Of a stretch of 52,318 nt of DNA, positions 24,053 through 31,923 are shown one piece after another. Origin of the DNA: Candidatus Thorarchaeota archaeon. Its GTDB lineage: Archaea; Asgardarchaeota; Thorarchaeia; Thorarchaeales; Thorarchaeaceae. Below the pieces are notes generated by a model that saw nothing but the letters and a program-made list of their open reading frames with translations, was not told the DNA's origin and ran no database searches. Each line of letters begins with the position of its first letter. Within the stretch, counting starts at the first letter, position 1. Made by a program: the position numbers and the translations under genes. The stretch lies in contig JAEORN010000035.1 of the NCBI GenBank assembly GCA_016840825.1, positions 1-52,318 of the forward strand, written 5' to 3'.

Positions 24053-24988
24053 ATGAGTACTGAAAATGGCACAATAACTCCTCTCTCAGATAGCTCTTTC
24101 CAATATCGAGTAATGTCAATTGATCATCTACCCAAACTGAAATCTGATATGGAGCGGTTGAAAGCAAGTGGAAACATAAGTGATAATGAAACATTCCTTA
24201 GCTATATTGACGGTAAGGTAAATGAAATTCCTGGTACATTCTTGGATGCCAAATATCTAATAGCTATGGCTGTTTTCACTCCAATTGCCCGTGCGACATT
24301 TGAGTACAATGGTACCAATCAGAATCTTATCATTCCGCACCAGTATTACGAATCTGGTGTTACCAGAGCTCAGTTAGAAGCGACTATTAGAAAGCGAATA
24401 ACAAAGGATGAGAATTGCAGAATTGAGATGGCTCATAGAGATGTCTTCTTGAAACAGGTTGCAGTTAGAAGTGGACTTGGAAAGTATGGCCGCAATAATC
24501 TCTGTTATGTAAATGAGATGGGCAGTTTGATTACACTCCATGCTTTTTGGACAGATTTCGAGTTCGATAGGGACGATTGGACTGAAGTTCAGATGATGGA
24601 TGAATGTAAGACCTGTAAAATATGTCTGAATAATTGCCCTACTAAGGCTATCCGCCAGGAAAATTTCGTAATTGATGCTGGGCGATGTGTGTCGCTTTAT
24701 AATGAAGTGGCAGGTGAGTTTCCTGATTGGATTCCTAAGAGCGCTCATAATGCACTGATGGGGTGTATGCGTTGCCAAGAGAAGTGCCCCGCAAATAGAA
24801 ACGCACTCCTTGATATTATAGAACTCCAAACCGTAGTTCAAGACGAAACTCTCGCAATATTAAAGGGAGATTTTAACGTAGGCATCTCAGAATCTTTGAG
24901 CGCAAAGCTTAGAGGATTCACTCCTGCAACCTCAGACGAGTATTTTCCTATATTCACCAGAAACCTGTCTGTCCTACTTAACAAATAA
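24053..24988 (+). CDS. QueG-like double [4Fe-4S] protein, paralog 2
   Basis: 311 residues, clearly the same family as the gene at 8485 (RSGLGKYGRNNLCYVNEMGSLITLHAFW matches it closely). It keeps the full first motif, Cys185, Cys188, Cys191, Cys195-Pro, then Cys212 and the second motif Cys238, Cys241, Cys245-Pro. The N-terminal domain resembles the corrinoid-binding half of epoxyqueuosine reductases but is shorter, so the cofactor is unsettled. A TATA-like TTGATATAAC (24022-24031) about 25 bp before the ATG suggests a leaderless transcript. Confidence 0.75.
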   Translation: MSTENGTITPLSDSSFQYRVMSIDHLPKLKSDMERLKASGNISDNETFLSYIDGKVNEIPGTFLDAKYLIAMAVFTPIARATFEYNGTNQNLIIPHQYYESGVTRAQLEATIRKRITKDENCRIEMAHRDVFLKQVAVRSGLGKYGRNNLCYVNEMGSLITLHAFWTDFEFDRDDWTEVQMMDECKTCKICLNNCPTKAIRQENFVIDAGRCVSLYNEVAGEFPDWIPKSAHNALMGCMRCQEKCPANRNALLDIIELQTVVQDETLAILKGDFNVGISESLSAKLRGFTPATSDEYFPIFTRNLSVLLNK

Positions 24989-25000
24989 GAGGTAAATCAC

Positions 25001-25258
25001 TCAAAGGAGTTCTCCATTTGGCTCAGGATCTTCAGGAACTATTCGTTTTGATATCTCTCTGAAGTAAAAGAGCTGATAGAATACGAAGAGGAATCCAAAG
25101 ATAGATCCAATTGTTACTGCATAAATCGGATTGACTGGAATCCATCCAAATATTGAGAGTAGATATGCAGTAACTGCAGTTGATGCAATCGTTAATGCCA
25201 TCCACCATTTATTCGCACGATAACGACGAACTTTTTGTCCTGATTCCTCGAGCTCCAT
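25001..25258 (-). CDS. Small two-helix membrane protein
   Basis: 85 residues: basic N-terminal stretch (KVRRYRANKWW), two membrane helices (about 17-36 and 42-65) and an acidic cytoplasmic tail. Convergent with the QueG-like gene and divergent from the gene at 25425. Not recognised. Confidence 0.45.
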   Translation of the reverse strand: MELEESGQKVRRYRANKWWMALTIASTAVTAYLLSIFGWIPVNPIYAVTIGSIFGFLFVFYQLFYFREISKRIVPEDPEPNGELL

Positions 25259-25328
25259 TTCTGGTCAGTTTTTGTAAAGCTCCAAGAACTAATAGGTAAG
25301 CTTTCTAGGCAAATGAATTCGAATTTTC

Positions 25329-25344
25329 GATTCTATCTAGAATC
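25329..25344. promoter_or_regulatory. Palindrome GATTCTA-TC-TAGAATC in a divergent spacer
   Basis: Perfect 7-bp arms around a 2-bp centre, in the 166-bp spacer between the divergent genes at 25258 and 25425. Possible operator; no regulator can be linked to it. Confidence 0.35.
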
Positions 25345-25424
25345 AGATGCCAACAATTTGAAGCTCTGTTGACATCATTCAACACGGTTTTATCTGATAA
25401 TTACCCACACTGATTGGAAGAAAT

Positions 25425-26129
25425 ATGAAGAAAGCTGGACTTGGACTACTATTGCTACTTTCACTATTACCTCTGATGCCTGTCAATGCACAGTCATATT
25501 CAGTTGTAACTGTCGATTTTCGCGAGCTCCAATTAGTTCCTGAAGATATGCATGAACTTAGTAGTATAGATGCGTTTCAGTCAGAGGAAGAACTAGCCGC
25601 TCTATTGGAGGATGACGATACTATGTTTTGGGAGGTAATAGGATCTTATGACGCATCTTTTGCATCTAACTCATCGCTATCAAGCTATGCCATCGTTCAA
25701 GTTAATCAGAGCGGTTTCTATCAAACCATCGTTGCGCTGAACGCACAAACAATGGATCTAGAATGGTATGAGTTTGTTGATTCGAATTTCACTGAAAACT
25801 ATACTCTTGCTGTAACGACTGCAACAGATTTCTTTGCTGATGATGGGCATTATTGGGGATTAAGTGAAGAAATTGTTCTTGTGCCTGGTGAGTATGTGGG
25901 ACTGGATTTCAGTGCAATATGGTTGTTCAAGTTCTACCTTGTTGGTGAAACAGAAAGATGGACTTTAATGATAGACACCAATGGTTTCCTTCAAAATTAT
26001 CTTTTCAGTGACATTCCTTGCCAGGATTGTACTAATTACACCCCGTTAGTGATTGTCGCATTCTCTGCATCAATCATTTTGGTGGTCATGGTAGGTTACA
26101 TAATCAGGAAGAGAAATTTCGGTAGTTAG
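25425..26129 (+). CDS. Secreted single-pass surface protein, unknown
   Basis: 234 residues: signal peptide (MKKAGLGLLLLLSLLPL..., cleavage after VNA), an acidic extracellular domain of about 175 residues with several N-x-S/T sites, a CQDC motif just before the membrane, then a single helix (about 205-226) and a basic stop-transfer end (RKRN). The same layout recurs in genes at 30460, 31359 and 31924. Its stop overlaps that of nikR (TTAG). No homologous function recognised. Confidence 0.55.
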   Translation: MKKAGLGLLLLLSLLPLMPVNAQSYSVVTVDFRELQLVPEDMHELSSIDAFQSEEELAALLEDDDTMFWEVIGSYDASFASNSSLSSYAIVQVNQSGFYQTIVALNAQTMDLEWYEFVDSNFTENYTLAVTTATDFFADDGHYWGLSEEIVLVPGEYVGLDFSAIWLFKFYLVGETERWTLMIDTNGFLQNYLFSDIPCQDCTNYTPLVIVAFSASIILVVMVGYIIRKRNFGS

Positions 26130-26557
26130 TGATTATGCTCAGGACTCAGAATAATCCCTGGCAATGAGAATGTGAACAGCTCAGCAAAATCGATTCCTGA
26201 GAGTCCTGCGATCCTATCTGCTAACCTCTTGATTCCTTCTGCTGTTCCTTTCATCGTAAGAATTTCGAAACAATGAGTTTTTGAAATGTGTGTATGTAGA
26301 GTTGAAATCACTTCTGCCTCTGCGTCATGTTGATGTTTTACTAATTCTGCCATAAGTTTCGGTTTGTGCTGAAAGACAATATTCAAACTCGCAAAACCAA
26401 TCGATCCTTCTAAGTTCCATTGATATTTAGATATGAAAAGACGCATGGCATCTCTGATAGCTTCAGATCTTCCAACATAACCCTTTTTCTGAACAATATT
26501 ATCAAATTGGCTCAAAAGATCCTTAGGTATTGATACTCCAAATCTTTTCAAATCCAT
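26126..26557 (-). CDS. nikR: NikR nickel-responsive repressor
   Basis: 143 residues from ATG 26557; the frame extends to 26680 but that would cover the divergent promoter. Ribbon-helix-helix N terminus (KRFGVSIPKDLLSQFDNIV...RSEAIRDAMR) and ACT-like nickel-binding domain with His77, His88, His90 and Cys96, the four ligands of the high-affinity square-planar site. It represses nickel uptake genes when nickel is plentiful and is divergent from the nickel transporter here, so the target is evident. Confidence 0.95.
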   Translation of the reverse strand: MDLKRFGVSIPKDLLSQFDNIVQKKGYVGRSEAIRDAMRLFISKYQWNLEGSIGFASLNIVFQHKPKLMAELVKHQHDAEAEVISTLHTHISKTHCFEILTMKGTAEGIKRLADRIAGLSGIDFAELFTFSLPGIILSPEHNH

Positions 26558-26594
26558 ATCTTTACACCACTTAGATAGTAGCACTTTCCCACCT

Positions 26595-26626
26595 AATAAG
26601 TAACACGAATTCCCAAGAAGTAACAC
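26595..26626. promoter_or_regulatory. Direct repeat AAxAAGTAACAC, 20 bp apart (NikR operator candidate)
   Basis: AATAAGTAACAC at 26595-26606 and AAGAAGTAACAC at 26615-26626, one mismatch in 12, exactly two helical turns apart, between nikR and nikM. The first copy overlaps the probable nikR TATA region, and the second abuts a TATA-like ACTTAAAG for nikM, so both promoters would be covered. Confidence 0.5.
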
Positions 26627-26674
26627 ACTTAAAGGAAGATGTGCTGATGTATTTGTTGCTAGGTGTGATTTGAA

Positions 26675-27376
26675 GTGCATGTGCCTGATGGTGTTCTCCC
26701 ATTCTGGATGTATCTCCTCTTCCTCATAATTAGTATACCAACTCTAGGGTATGCAATTCGAAATGTTAACAAAAGATTCAACGAGCGGCTTACTCCATAT
26801 ATGGGAGTTCTTGCCGCAGTCATATTTGCCGCACAATTGGTTAACTTCCCTGTACCTCCATCTAGTGGTCACCTAGTTGGTACCACGTTACTTGCGGTGA
26901 TGTTAGGACCTTGGGCGGCGATGGTTATTATGGCTCTTGTCCTGTTTGTTCAAGCACTATATGGCGATGGAGGGCTACTTGCCTTTGGACTAAACTTCTT
27001 TAATATGGGAATTCTAGGGGCAATCTTGGGATGGGGCATCTCTCTCGGACTCTTTAAGGGACTGAGAAAAATCCGAGATGAGAAATCCGCCGTTCTGATC
27101 GCTACACCAATTGCAGCATTCATCGTTACCGTTGTATCAGCTCTCGTGCTTGGTTTGGAATTACTTACGATACCTGGTTTGAGCTTCGAATTCCTGATAA
27201 TCATCACAGGTATTCATAGCATTATAGCAATCGGAGAAGCAGTTCTCACCTTTGTTATTCTTCTCTATTTTGTCCGTGCAAAGCCTAGCTTGATATCTTT
27301 CTTGAAGGACAGTGAAACGGGCAAAGCACTTCGCAAAATACCCCGCGAAGTAGTCATTCTCGAGGAGGAAATATAA
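26675..27376 (+). CDS. nikM: NikM nickel-binding S component of ECF transporter
   Basis: 233 residues from GTG 26675, which gives the conserved N terminus Met-His-Val-Pro-Asp-Gly; the free amino group and His2 bind nickel or cobalt in CbiM/NikM. Seven membrane helices with the family stretch FPVPPSSGHLVGTTLLAVMLGPW (His at the substrate site). AGGTG serves as ribosome-binding site. The neighbouring NikR decides for nickel over cobalt. Ends in TAATG coupled to nikN. Confidence 0.92.
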   Translation: MHVPDGVLPFWMYLLFLIISIPTLGYAIRNVNKRFNERLTPYMGVLAAVIFAAQLVNFPVPPSSGHLVGTTLLAVMLGPWAAMVIMALVLFVQALYGDGGLLAFGLNFFNMGILGAILGWGISLGLFKGLRKIRDEKSAVLIATPIAAFIVTVVSALVLGLELLTIPGLSFEFLIIITGIHSIIAIGEAVLTFVILLYFVRAKPSLISFLKDSETGKALRKIPREVVILEEEI

Positions 27377-27663
27377 TGGAACGCGACATGCTGCTAAAGG
27401 TCATCATTCCTACAATCATTATTCTTGTGGCAATCACAACTTTCCTGATTCTAACAGGTCTGGCTTCAGAGAATCCTGATGGTTTTGAATGGGCCCTGTT
27501 TGATTGGGCTGGTGTTTCTGAACCTGAAAGTGGCTATCAAGGACTTTTTGCATTTCTTGGAGAAGGACCTCTTGTAGATGTCATCACTGGCGCGCTAGGC
27601 ATTATTATCGTTCTTGTGATTGCATACCTTTTCTTTAGATACACATCAGGAAAAGCGGAATAG
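27376..27663 (+). CDS. nikN: NikN (PDGLE-domain) small subunit
   Basis: 95 residues: two membrane helices (about 7-29 and 66-88) flanking an extracellular loop that begins ENPDGFEWAL, the PDGLE motif of CbiN/NikN with F for L. These subunits thread into the S component to help load the metal. Starts within the nikM stop codon, so it is made in step with it. Confidence 0.88.
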   Translation: MERDMLLKVIIPTIIILVAITTFLILTGLASENPDGFEWALFDWAGVSEPESGYQGLFAFLGEGPLVDVITGALGIIIVLVIAYLFFRYTSGKAE

Positions 27664-27736
27664 TTTTGGATTTATATCCAAAATTGTATCTGGTATCAGC
27701 AAGAAATGAGATGGCGTAATATCTGGAGTTATGACA

Positions 27737-28522
27737 ATGGGTATCTTTCTTCTACCCTTCCGAGAAGGTCGCGGTGTATTGCTCAAGTTTTCTTCTACAG
27801 CAGTATTCGTATCAGCAATAGGTGTAGGCGTGTTAGCAGCCATTCAGACAGATATCTACGTTGTTCTATTCATTCTCTTTATGGTACTATTAGGTGCAGC
27901 GATCGCACAGACACGATGGCGGGTAGTTCTTTCCCTAGCAGCAAAATTCGAGGTACTAATACTATTTTGGATGTTCTTGATGCCTTTTATCTATGGAACT
28001 ACTTTATTGATTCGTATTCAGATACCTTGGGGCTCTTTAAATGTCTATGAAGAAGGACTAGAATTCGGACTTCTAATTGGTTTTCGTATGATGACAATGG
28101 TCATCCTATTCATCTCAGCGCTTTCGCATATGACATTGTCTGAGTTTATTGGTGCATTGAGGACACTTAGGGTTCCTATTGCGATTCTTGGATCTTTACT
28201 CATTATGCTGAGATATATTCCTCTCTTCATTGGCGAAAGGAAGAGAATGCAAGAAGCACAATCCTTGAGAGGATACGAAAGAGGAAGGCGATTTGAGAAG
28301 ATCAAATCACTCGGTTATCTTATAGGGTCTACGATTGACCGTGCCTTTGACAGGAGTATATCTGTATATGAAGCCATGGCTCTTCGAGGATTTGGAAGAG
28401 GAATGGTTATCCAATCCTCCGGCTTTAGGAGAGGTGACCTTTTACTTCTTTGTCTACTATCCTCCCTTACCATCCTTGTTACTTTCTTCATTCACGACAT
28501 TTTGGCGGTGTTAATACCATGA
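27737..28522 (+). CDS. nikQ: NikQ transmembrane coupling (T) component
   Basis: 261 residues from ATG 27737 (GGAG 9 bp before; an ATG 6 bases earlier is too close to it). CbiQ/EcfT features: membrane helices and the two cytoplasmic Ala-Arg-Gly-type coupling motifs, here seen as QSLRGYERGR and AMALRGFGRG, which grip the ATPase. Overlaps nikO by ATGA. Confidence 0.9.
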   Translation: MGIFLLPFREGRGVLLKFSSTAVFVSAIGVGVLAAIQTDIYVVLFILFMVLLGAAIAQTRWRVVLSLAAKFEVLILFWMFLMPFIYGTTLLIRIQIPWGSLNVYEEGLEFGLLIGFRMMTMVILFISALSHMTLSEFIGALRTLRVPIAILGSLLIMLRYIPLFIGERKRMQEAQSLRGYERGRRFEKIKSLGYLIGSTIDRAFDRSISVYEAMALRGFGRGMVIQSSGFRRGDLLLLCLLSSLTILVTFFIHDILAVLIP

Positions 28523-29280
28523 CATGTGCAATTGATGTAGAGCATTTGTACTTTCGATATGATGAATTCTTGATGGAGGATATCAATATGGAACTCCATC
28601 TATGTGAACATAAGGCACTTGTCGGACTAAACGGGTCTGGAAAGACCACTTTATTCAAACTAATGTTGGGTTTACTGGAACCTGAAGCAGGTGAGGTCTA
28701 TGTATTCGATCGAAAGGTCACACACGAGAACCTATGGGAAATCCGAAAGGATATCGGGTTCCTATTTCAGAATCCAGATGATCAGTTATTTGCACCTACC
28801 GTATGGGAAGATGTAGCTTTTGGACCGCGGAATCTAGGACTTTCTGAAATTGAAGTTGAAGAAAGGGTACAGGATGCCTTAGATTTTGTCCGTATGACCG
28901 ATTTTGAAAACAGACCTGTGAATCAAATGTCACACGGACAAGCGAAGAGAGTGGCTTTAGCTGGTATCTTGGCAATGAAACCAAAGATTCTCTTTCTTGA
29001 TGAACCATTCAGTGGACTCGATTTTCCAATGGTAAGGAGCATCTTTGATATCATCCAGAAATTAAGAGATGATGGAATTAGTGTTCTTTTCACAACACAC
29101 AATCGTTTCTTTATTGAGAACTGGGCTGATTCAGTAGTTGTGCTAAAGGAGGGGAAGGTCATATTCGACGGTCCGACTCATCTTGCTCTGAAAGACGATG
29201 ATGTGCTTGCACAGATTGGCGATTGGGATTCGCTCAGACGAGATATGAATCGCGGCAGAGTCTATGATGAGAATCCATGA
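28519..29280 (+). CDS. nikO: NikO ECF ATPase
   Basis: 253 residues from ATG 28519, overlapping the nikQ stop. ABC signatures in order: Walker A GLNGSGKT (36-43), Q-loop FQNPDDQLFAPTVWEDVAFG (83-102), signature MSHGQ (137-141; first Leu/Ser variant of LSGGQ), Walker B ILFLDEP (157-163) and switch His in TTHN. It powers nickel import through NikQ. Last gene of the unit. Confidence 0.95.
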   Translation: MTCAIDVEHLYFRYDEFLMEDINMELHLCEHKALVGLNGSGKTTLFKLMLGLLEPEAGEVYVFDRKVTHENLWEIRKDIGFLFQNPDDQLFAPTVWEDVAFGPRNLGLSEIEVEERVQDALDFVRMTDFENRPVNQMSHGQAKRVALAGILAMKPKILFLDEPFSGLDFPMVRSIFDIIQKLRDDGISVLFTTHNRFFIENWADSVVVLKEGKVIFDGPTHLALKDDDVLAQIGDWDSLRRDMNRGRVYDENP

Positions 29281-29342
29281 TATATGTAGAATTTTGGCGT
29301 TAGTCTGCAGTGTTTTAAAGAATTAATCTGGAGCTAAGAATT

Positions 29343-30281
29343 GTGGATGAATTGAATATTAGAGTAAGGGATTTCCATTGGTATGACGATTTTGGCATTG
29401 TGATGGATTTTCTCTCAGAAGTATGGGATCTGACTCAATCATTTAGGAATTGGATTCCACAACGATTCGAGAATAGGAAATTTGGTCCGTGTGGTCCTGA
29501 GTATAGCGATGCGGATGATACCTTTGTTAAAATATGGGAAGGTATTGATGAGGATGGGAACTCGAAGATTATAGCTATCACTATTCTGTCAGACTCTCCC
29601 GATTCTTTCTTTATCATTCATCCTGATTATTATCATCTGACTCGTGATATCATCAAATCCATGGAGAATAGGAGAGAGGCAATTCCACTTGAGGATGACC
29701 GCGGAAATCGTATCGCTTTTTTTGTTGAAGTAACTGACTGCGAACGAATTGAGATATTGAAAGAGTTAGGATATACTGATCTTGGTTTGGTCGAACATAA
29801 TCGAATTAGGTCTCTCGATTCACCCATACCTGATTATGAATTGCCTGATGGTTATTCGATTCGACACGTATCACTTCCTGATGACTTTGAGAAGTATAGG
29901 GATGTTCAAGGTTCCGTCTTTCCTCATTGTGGAAAATACATGACTGAGAAGATTGCCCTAAAATTCTCACATGCTTCATTTTGGCACGAGGGTCTAGATC
30001 TTGTAGCCGTAGCACCAGATGGGACCTTTGCCGCATTTGCAACTGTACGATTGGACCCAACAAGCGGGATTACTGAATTTGAACCCGTTGGAACACATCC
30101 TGAGCATCGAAAGAAAGGACTTGCTAAGGCAGTTATTCTAGAGGGTCTCAAAAGAGTGATGAAGCATAATCCTTCATTGTTATGTATTCTTGGTGCTGCC
30201 ACTAATGATGGCGCAACCAGACTCTACGATTCTCTTGGATTTAACAGAGTAGATGTACATGCTTGGAGAAGATTCCTCTAA
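29343..30281 (+). CDS. GNAT-family acetyltransferase
   Basis: 312 residues from GTG 29343 with GGAG upstream. The C-terminal half has the acetyl-CoA loop EPVGTHPEHRKKGLAKAVI (R-K-K-G-L-A for the usual Q/RxxGxG/A) and the closing NDGATRLYDSLGF. The N-terminal half looks like a degenerate second GNAT fold (residues 1-150), a tandem arrangement common in aminoglycoside and protein acetyltransferases. Substrate unknown. Followed by a 7-bp stem (AGAGATA ... TATCTCT, 30292-30313) before the tRNA. Confidence 0.85.
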   Translation: MDELNIRVRDFHWYDDFGIVMDFLSEVWDLTQSFRNWIPQRFENRKFGPCGPEYSDADDTFVKIWEGIDEDGNSKIIAITILSDSPDSFFIIHPDYYHLTRDIIKSMENRREAIPLEDDRGNRIAFFVEVTDCERIEILKELGYTDLGLVEHNRIRSLDSPIPDYELPDGYSIRHVSLPDDFEKYRDVQGSVFPHCGKYMTEKIALKFSHASFWHEGLDLVAVAPDGTFAAFATVRLDPTSGITEFEPVGTHPEHRKKGLAKAVILEGLKRVMKHNPSLLCILGAATNDGATRLYDSLGFNRVDVHAWRRFL

Positions 30282-30338
30282 GGTTATAGCAAGAGATAGA
30301 AATCCTTATCTCTCAACAGCCATCCGACTGATTTGTAT

Positions 30339-30455
30339 GCGGAGGTTGCCAAGCCAGGTCAAAGGCGTAGGGTTCAGATCCCTATCACGTAGGTGTACAT
30401 GGACTGATTCCCAGTTCTGGCCGAATCGCGAGTTCGAATCTCGCCCTCCGCACCA
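30339..30455 (+). tRNA. tRNA-Leu (CAG) with about 29 extra nucleotides in the variable region
   Basis: Acceptor GCGGAGG/CCTCCGC (30339-30345, 30445-30451), discriminator A and genomic CCA; D arm GCC/GGC; anticodon stem TAGGG/CCCTA with loop TTCAGAT (anticodon CAG, 30375-30377) without an intron there; T arm GCGAG-TTCGAAT-CTCGC. The variable arm CAC-GTAG-GTG (30386-30395) has the conserved archaeal Leu loop, but 30396 to about 30424 is surplus before the T stem. It contains GATTC (30406-30410) complementary to GAATC (30423-30427). A non-canonical intron is the likeliest reading; I could not assign a strict bulge-helix-bulge. Confidence 0.85.
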
Positions 30456-30459
30456 CTCT

Positions 30460-31167
30460 TTATCTTCGTCTGATTATGAGAACCACAACGATTGTAATAA
30501 TTCCTATTGTACCAATCAGAATGATAATTGGAATAATTGATTCAGTGGTTTCATAATTCGTAAATGTGAGTTCAACAAACCCATTTGAACCCCACCAGTA
30601 TTCTGCTAGTCCGTAAAGGAGAAGTCCATTGGATTTTGAGAACTGCCTTGTTGCATTATTTGTTGTAAAACTTCCCGTAGCTGAACTACTATAGTATAGC
30701 GTGGTAAATGTCCAAATAGAATCCGTTTCATTCACCCAACTAACACCATGGCGAAGCTCGGAGTCAGTTAATTCAAGGATATGTACTGTGATCTCTTCTA
30801 TGTATGACCAGTTTCCAAGCTTCATCGCAATTGGATCAATCAATCTATAGTTTTGAGCTATTGATTCACTGTATTCTGTTTCTTCAAAAGAAATGCCATC
30901 CTCACAAAATACTGAAACACCCGGGCTTGTAGAAGTATCCAAAGGATATGGGATTCCTGACAGATCCTCAACCAGAAAATACAAAGCTAGCTCTATTGTT
31001 TCATTGCCGTAGTTATCGCGAACACGTAAATCATAGTGTACTTTGTCCCCCTCATGAATTCCCCAATAAAGCTCATCTCCTGACGCAGCACATCCTGATA
31101 TGAGTTGAAAAAGAAGAACCATCGATACTAAGAATGAGATCTCTTCTCTTCGTAATCGCCGCTTCAT
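30460..31167 (-). CDS. Secreted single-pass surface protein, family member 1
   Basis: 235 residues: signal peptide with a lipobox-like LISGC, about 180 extracellular residues with many aromatic and N-x-S/T positions, one membrane helix (209-231) and RRR tail. The pattern WGIHEGDKVHYDLRVRDNYGN at the mature N terminus and GNWSYIEEI in the middle aligns with the gene at 31924 (WGVESNTRIDYTMSVEDSENN; GNWSLIQEL), so the two are paralogs. Unknown function; probably an S-layer or cell-surface component. Begins 5 bp after the tRNA on the opposite strand. Confidence 0.6.
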   Translation of the reverse strand: MKRRLRREEISFLVSMVLLFQLISGCAASGDELYWGIHEGDKVHYDLRVRDNYGNETIELALYFLVEDLSGIPYPLDTSTSPGVSVFCEDGISFEETEYSESIAQNYRLIDPIAMKLGNWSYIEEITVHILELTDSELRHGVSWVNETDSIWTFTTLYYSSSATGSFTTNNATRQFSKSNGLLLYGLAEYWWGSNGFVELTFTNYETTESIIPIIILIGTIGIITIVVVLIIRRR

Positions 31168-31358
31168 ATGACTCCCAATCTATCAAGAACACTCGTTCAT
31201 TAAAGCATATCTACTCGTACCGTCCGCACCACCTTCAACCAATCTATTCTTGTAGAGAATGCTTCAGGATTCTCATTTTAACTCAAATGCTACATCACAT
31301 CCCTTTCTACATAACACATAATATGCTAAGAGTTGTAATGTATCCTGGTGGGGATGTA

Positions 31359-31847
31359 ATGAAACAATCATGTCTAGCCTTGGCTCTGGTGTTATTCGTA
31401 ATAGTATCCCCATACCTTTTACAATATCATGAGGCTCATGGAAGTGCGCGACTCAGTCCGTTTCAAACATGTGTCTGGAGATTCACAGCTGAGAAAGGTG
31501 ACCGGTTGGAGGGCAATGTAACCTCAGAGGAACTACCTATCAACGTTTACATCTACAAAGACATGGATTATCAAGAGATTAGCGAATACCAATCTGAAGA
31601 TTCCATTTACGATCATTATGGGATGATCAACCGATTCGATTTTGTTTCGAATATTGCTACTGATTGGCTAATCATACTCGTAAATAACAATAATATCACA
31701 CAAGAAACAGAATATTATTGTAATGGTTACTCATCTTCAGAGGACTTGTTTGGCGGATTGGCACCAATGGTATTACCAATGGCGATCGTACTAGTGGTAA
31801 TTGTCATTGGTCCAATAATTTGGTATAAACGTCAACCATCTCGATAA
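31359..31847 (+). CDS. Secreted single-pass membrane protein, unknown
   Basis: 162 residues from ATG 31359, chosen because the open frame upstream (to 31134) lacks a signal peptide whereas this start gives one at once (MKQSCLALALVLFVIVSPYLL); GGTGGGG lies upstream. A short extracellular domain with acidic and aromatic residues follows, then a helix (about 136-157) and a basic tail. Lies between, and opposite to, the two paralogous surface-protein genes. Confidence 0.55.
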   Translation: MKQSCLALALVLFVIVSPYLLQYHEAHGSARLSPFQTCVWRFTAEKGDRLEGNVTSEELPINVYIYKDMDYQEISEYQSEDSIYDHYGMINRFDFVSNIATDWLIILVNNNNITQETEYYCNGYSSSEDLFGGLAPMVLPMAIVLVVIVIGPIIWYKRQPSR

Positions 31848-31923
31848 TCTATCTCATCTGAAACTCCCCCTCTACCACTTCTACCTTGGGTTTTGTTTCA
31901 CCGAGTGTCTAGGTTCGTTTATG

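Noticed and set aside
26558..26680. N-terminal 41-residue extension of NikR
   Set aside because: It would cross the divergent promoter and the nikM start; the ribbon-helix-helix begins at the ATG at 26557.
30292..30313. AGAGATA/TATCTCT stem between the acetyltransferase and tRNA-Leu
   Set aside because: Short, A/T-rich and without T-tract; too weak to call a terminator.
30371..30415. Canonical 37/38 intron in tRNA-Leu using CCCAG at 30410-30414 as the 3' anticodon strand
   Set aside because: It gives an A-A mismatch in the anticodon stem and discards the conserved GTAG variable arm, while CCCTA at 30380-30384 pairs perfectly.
31225..31255. Possible tRNA fragment ending in TCCGCACCACC
   Set aside because: No matching 5' acceptor strand or T arm nearby; resemblance to the tRNA-Leu 3' end is only eleven bases.
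31134..31358. 75-residue N-terminal extension of the secreted protein at 31359
   Set aside because: No signal peptide or ribosome-binding site; the internal ATG gives both.
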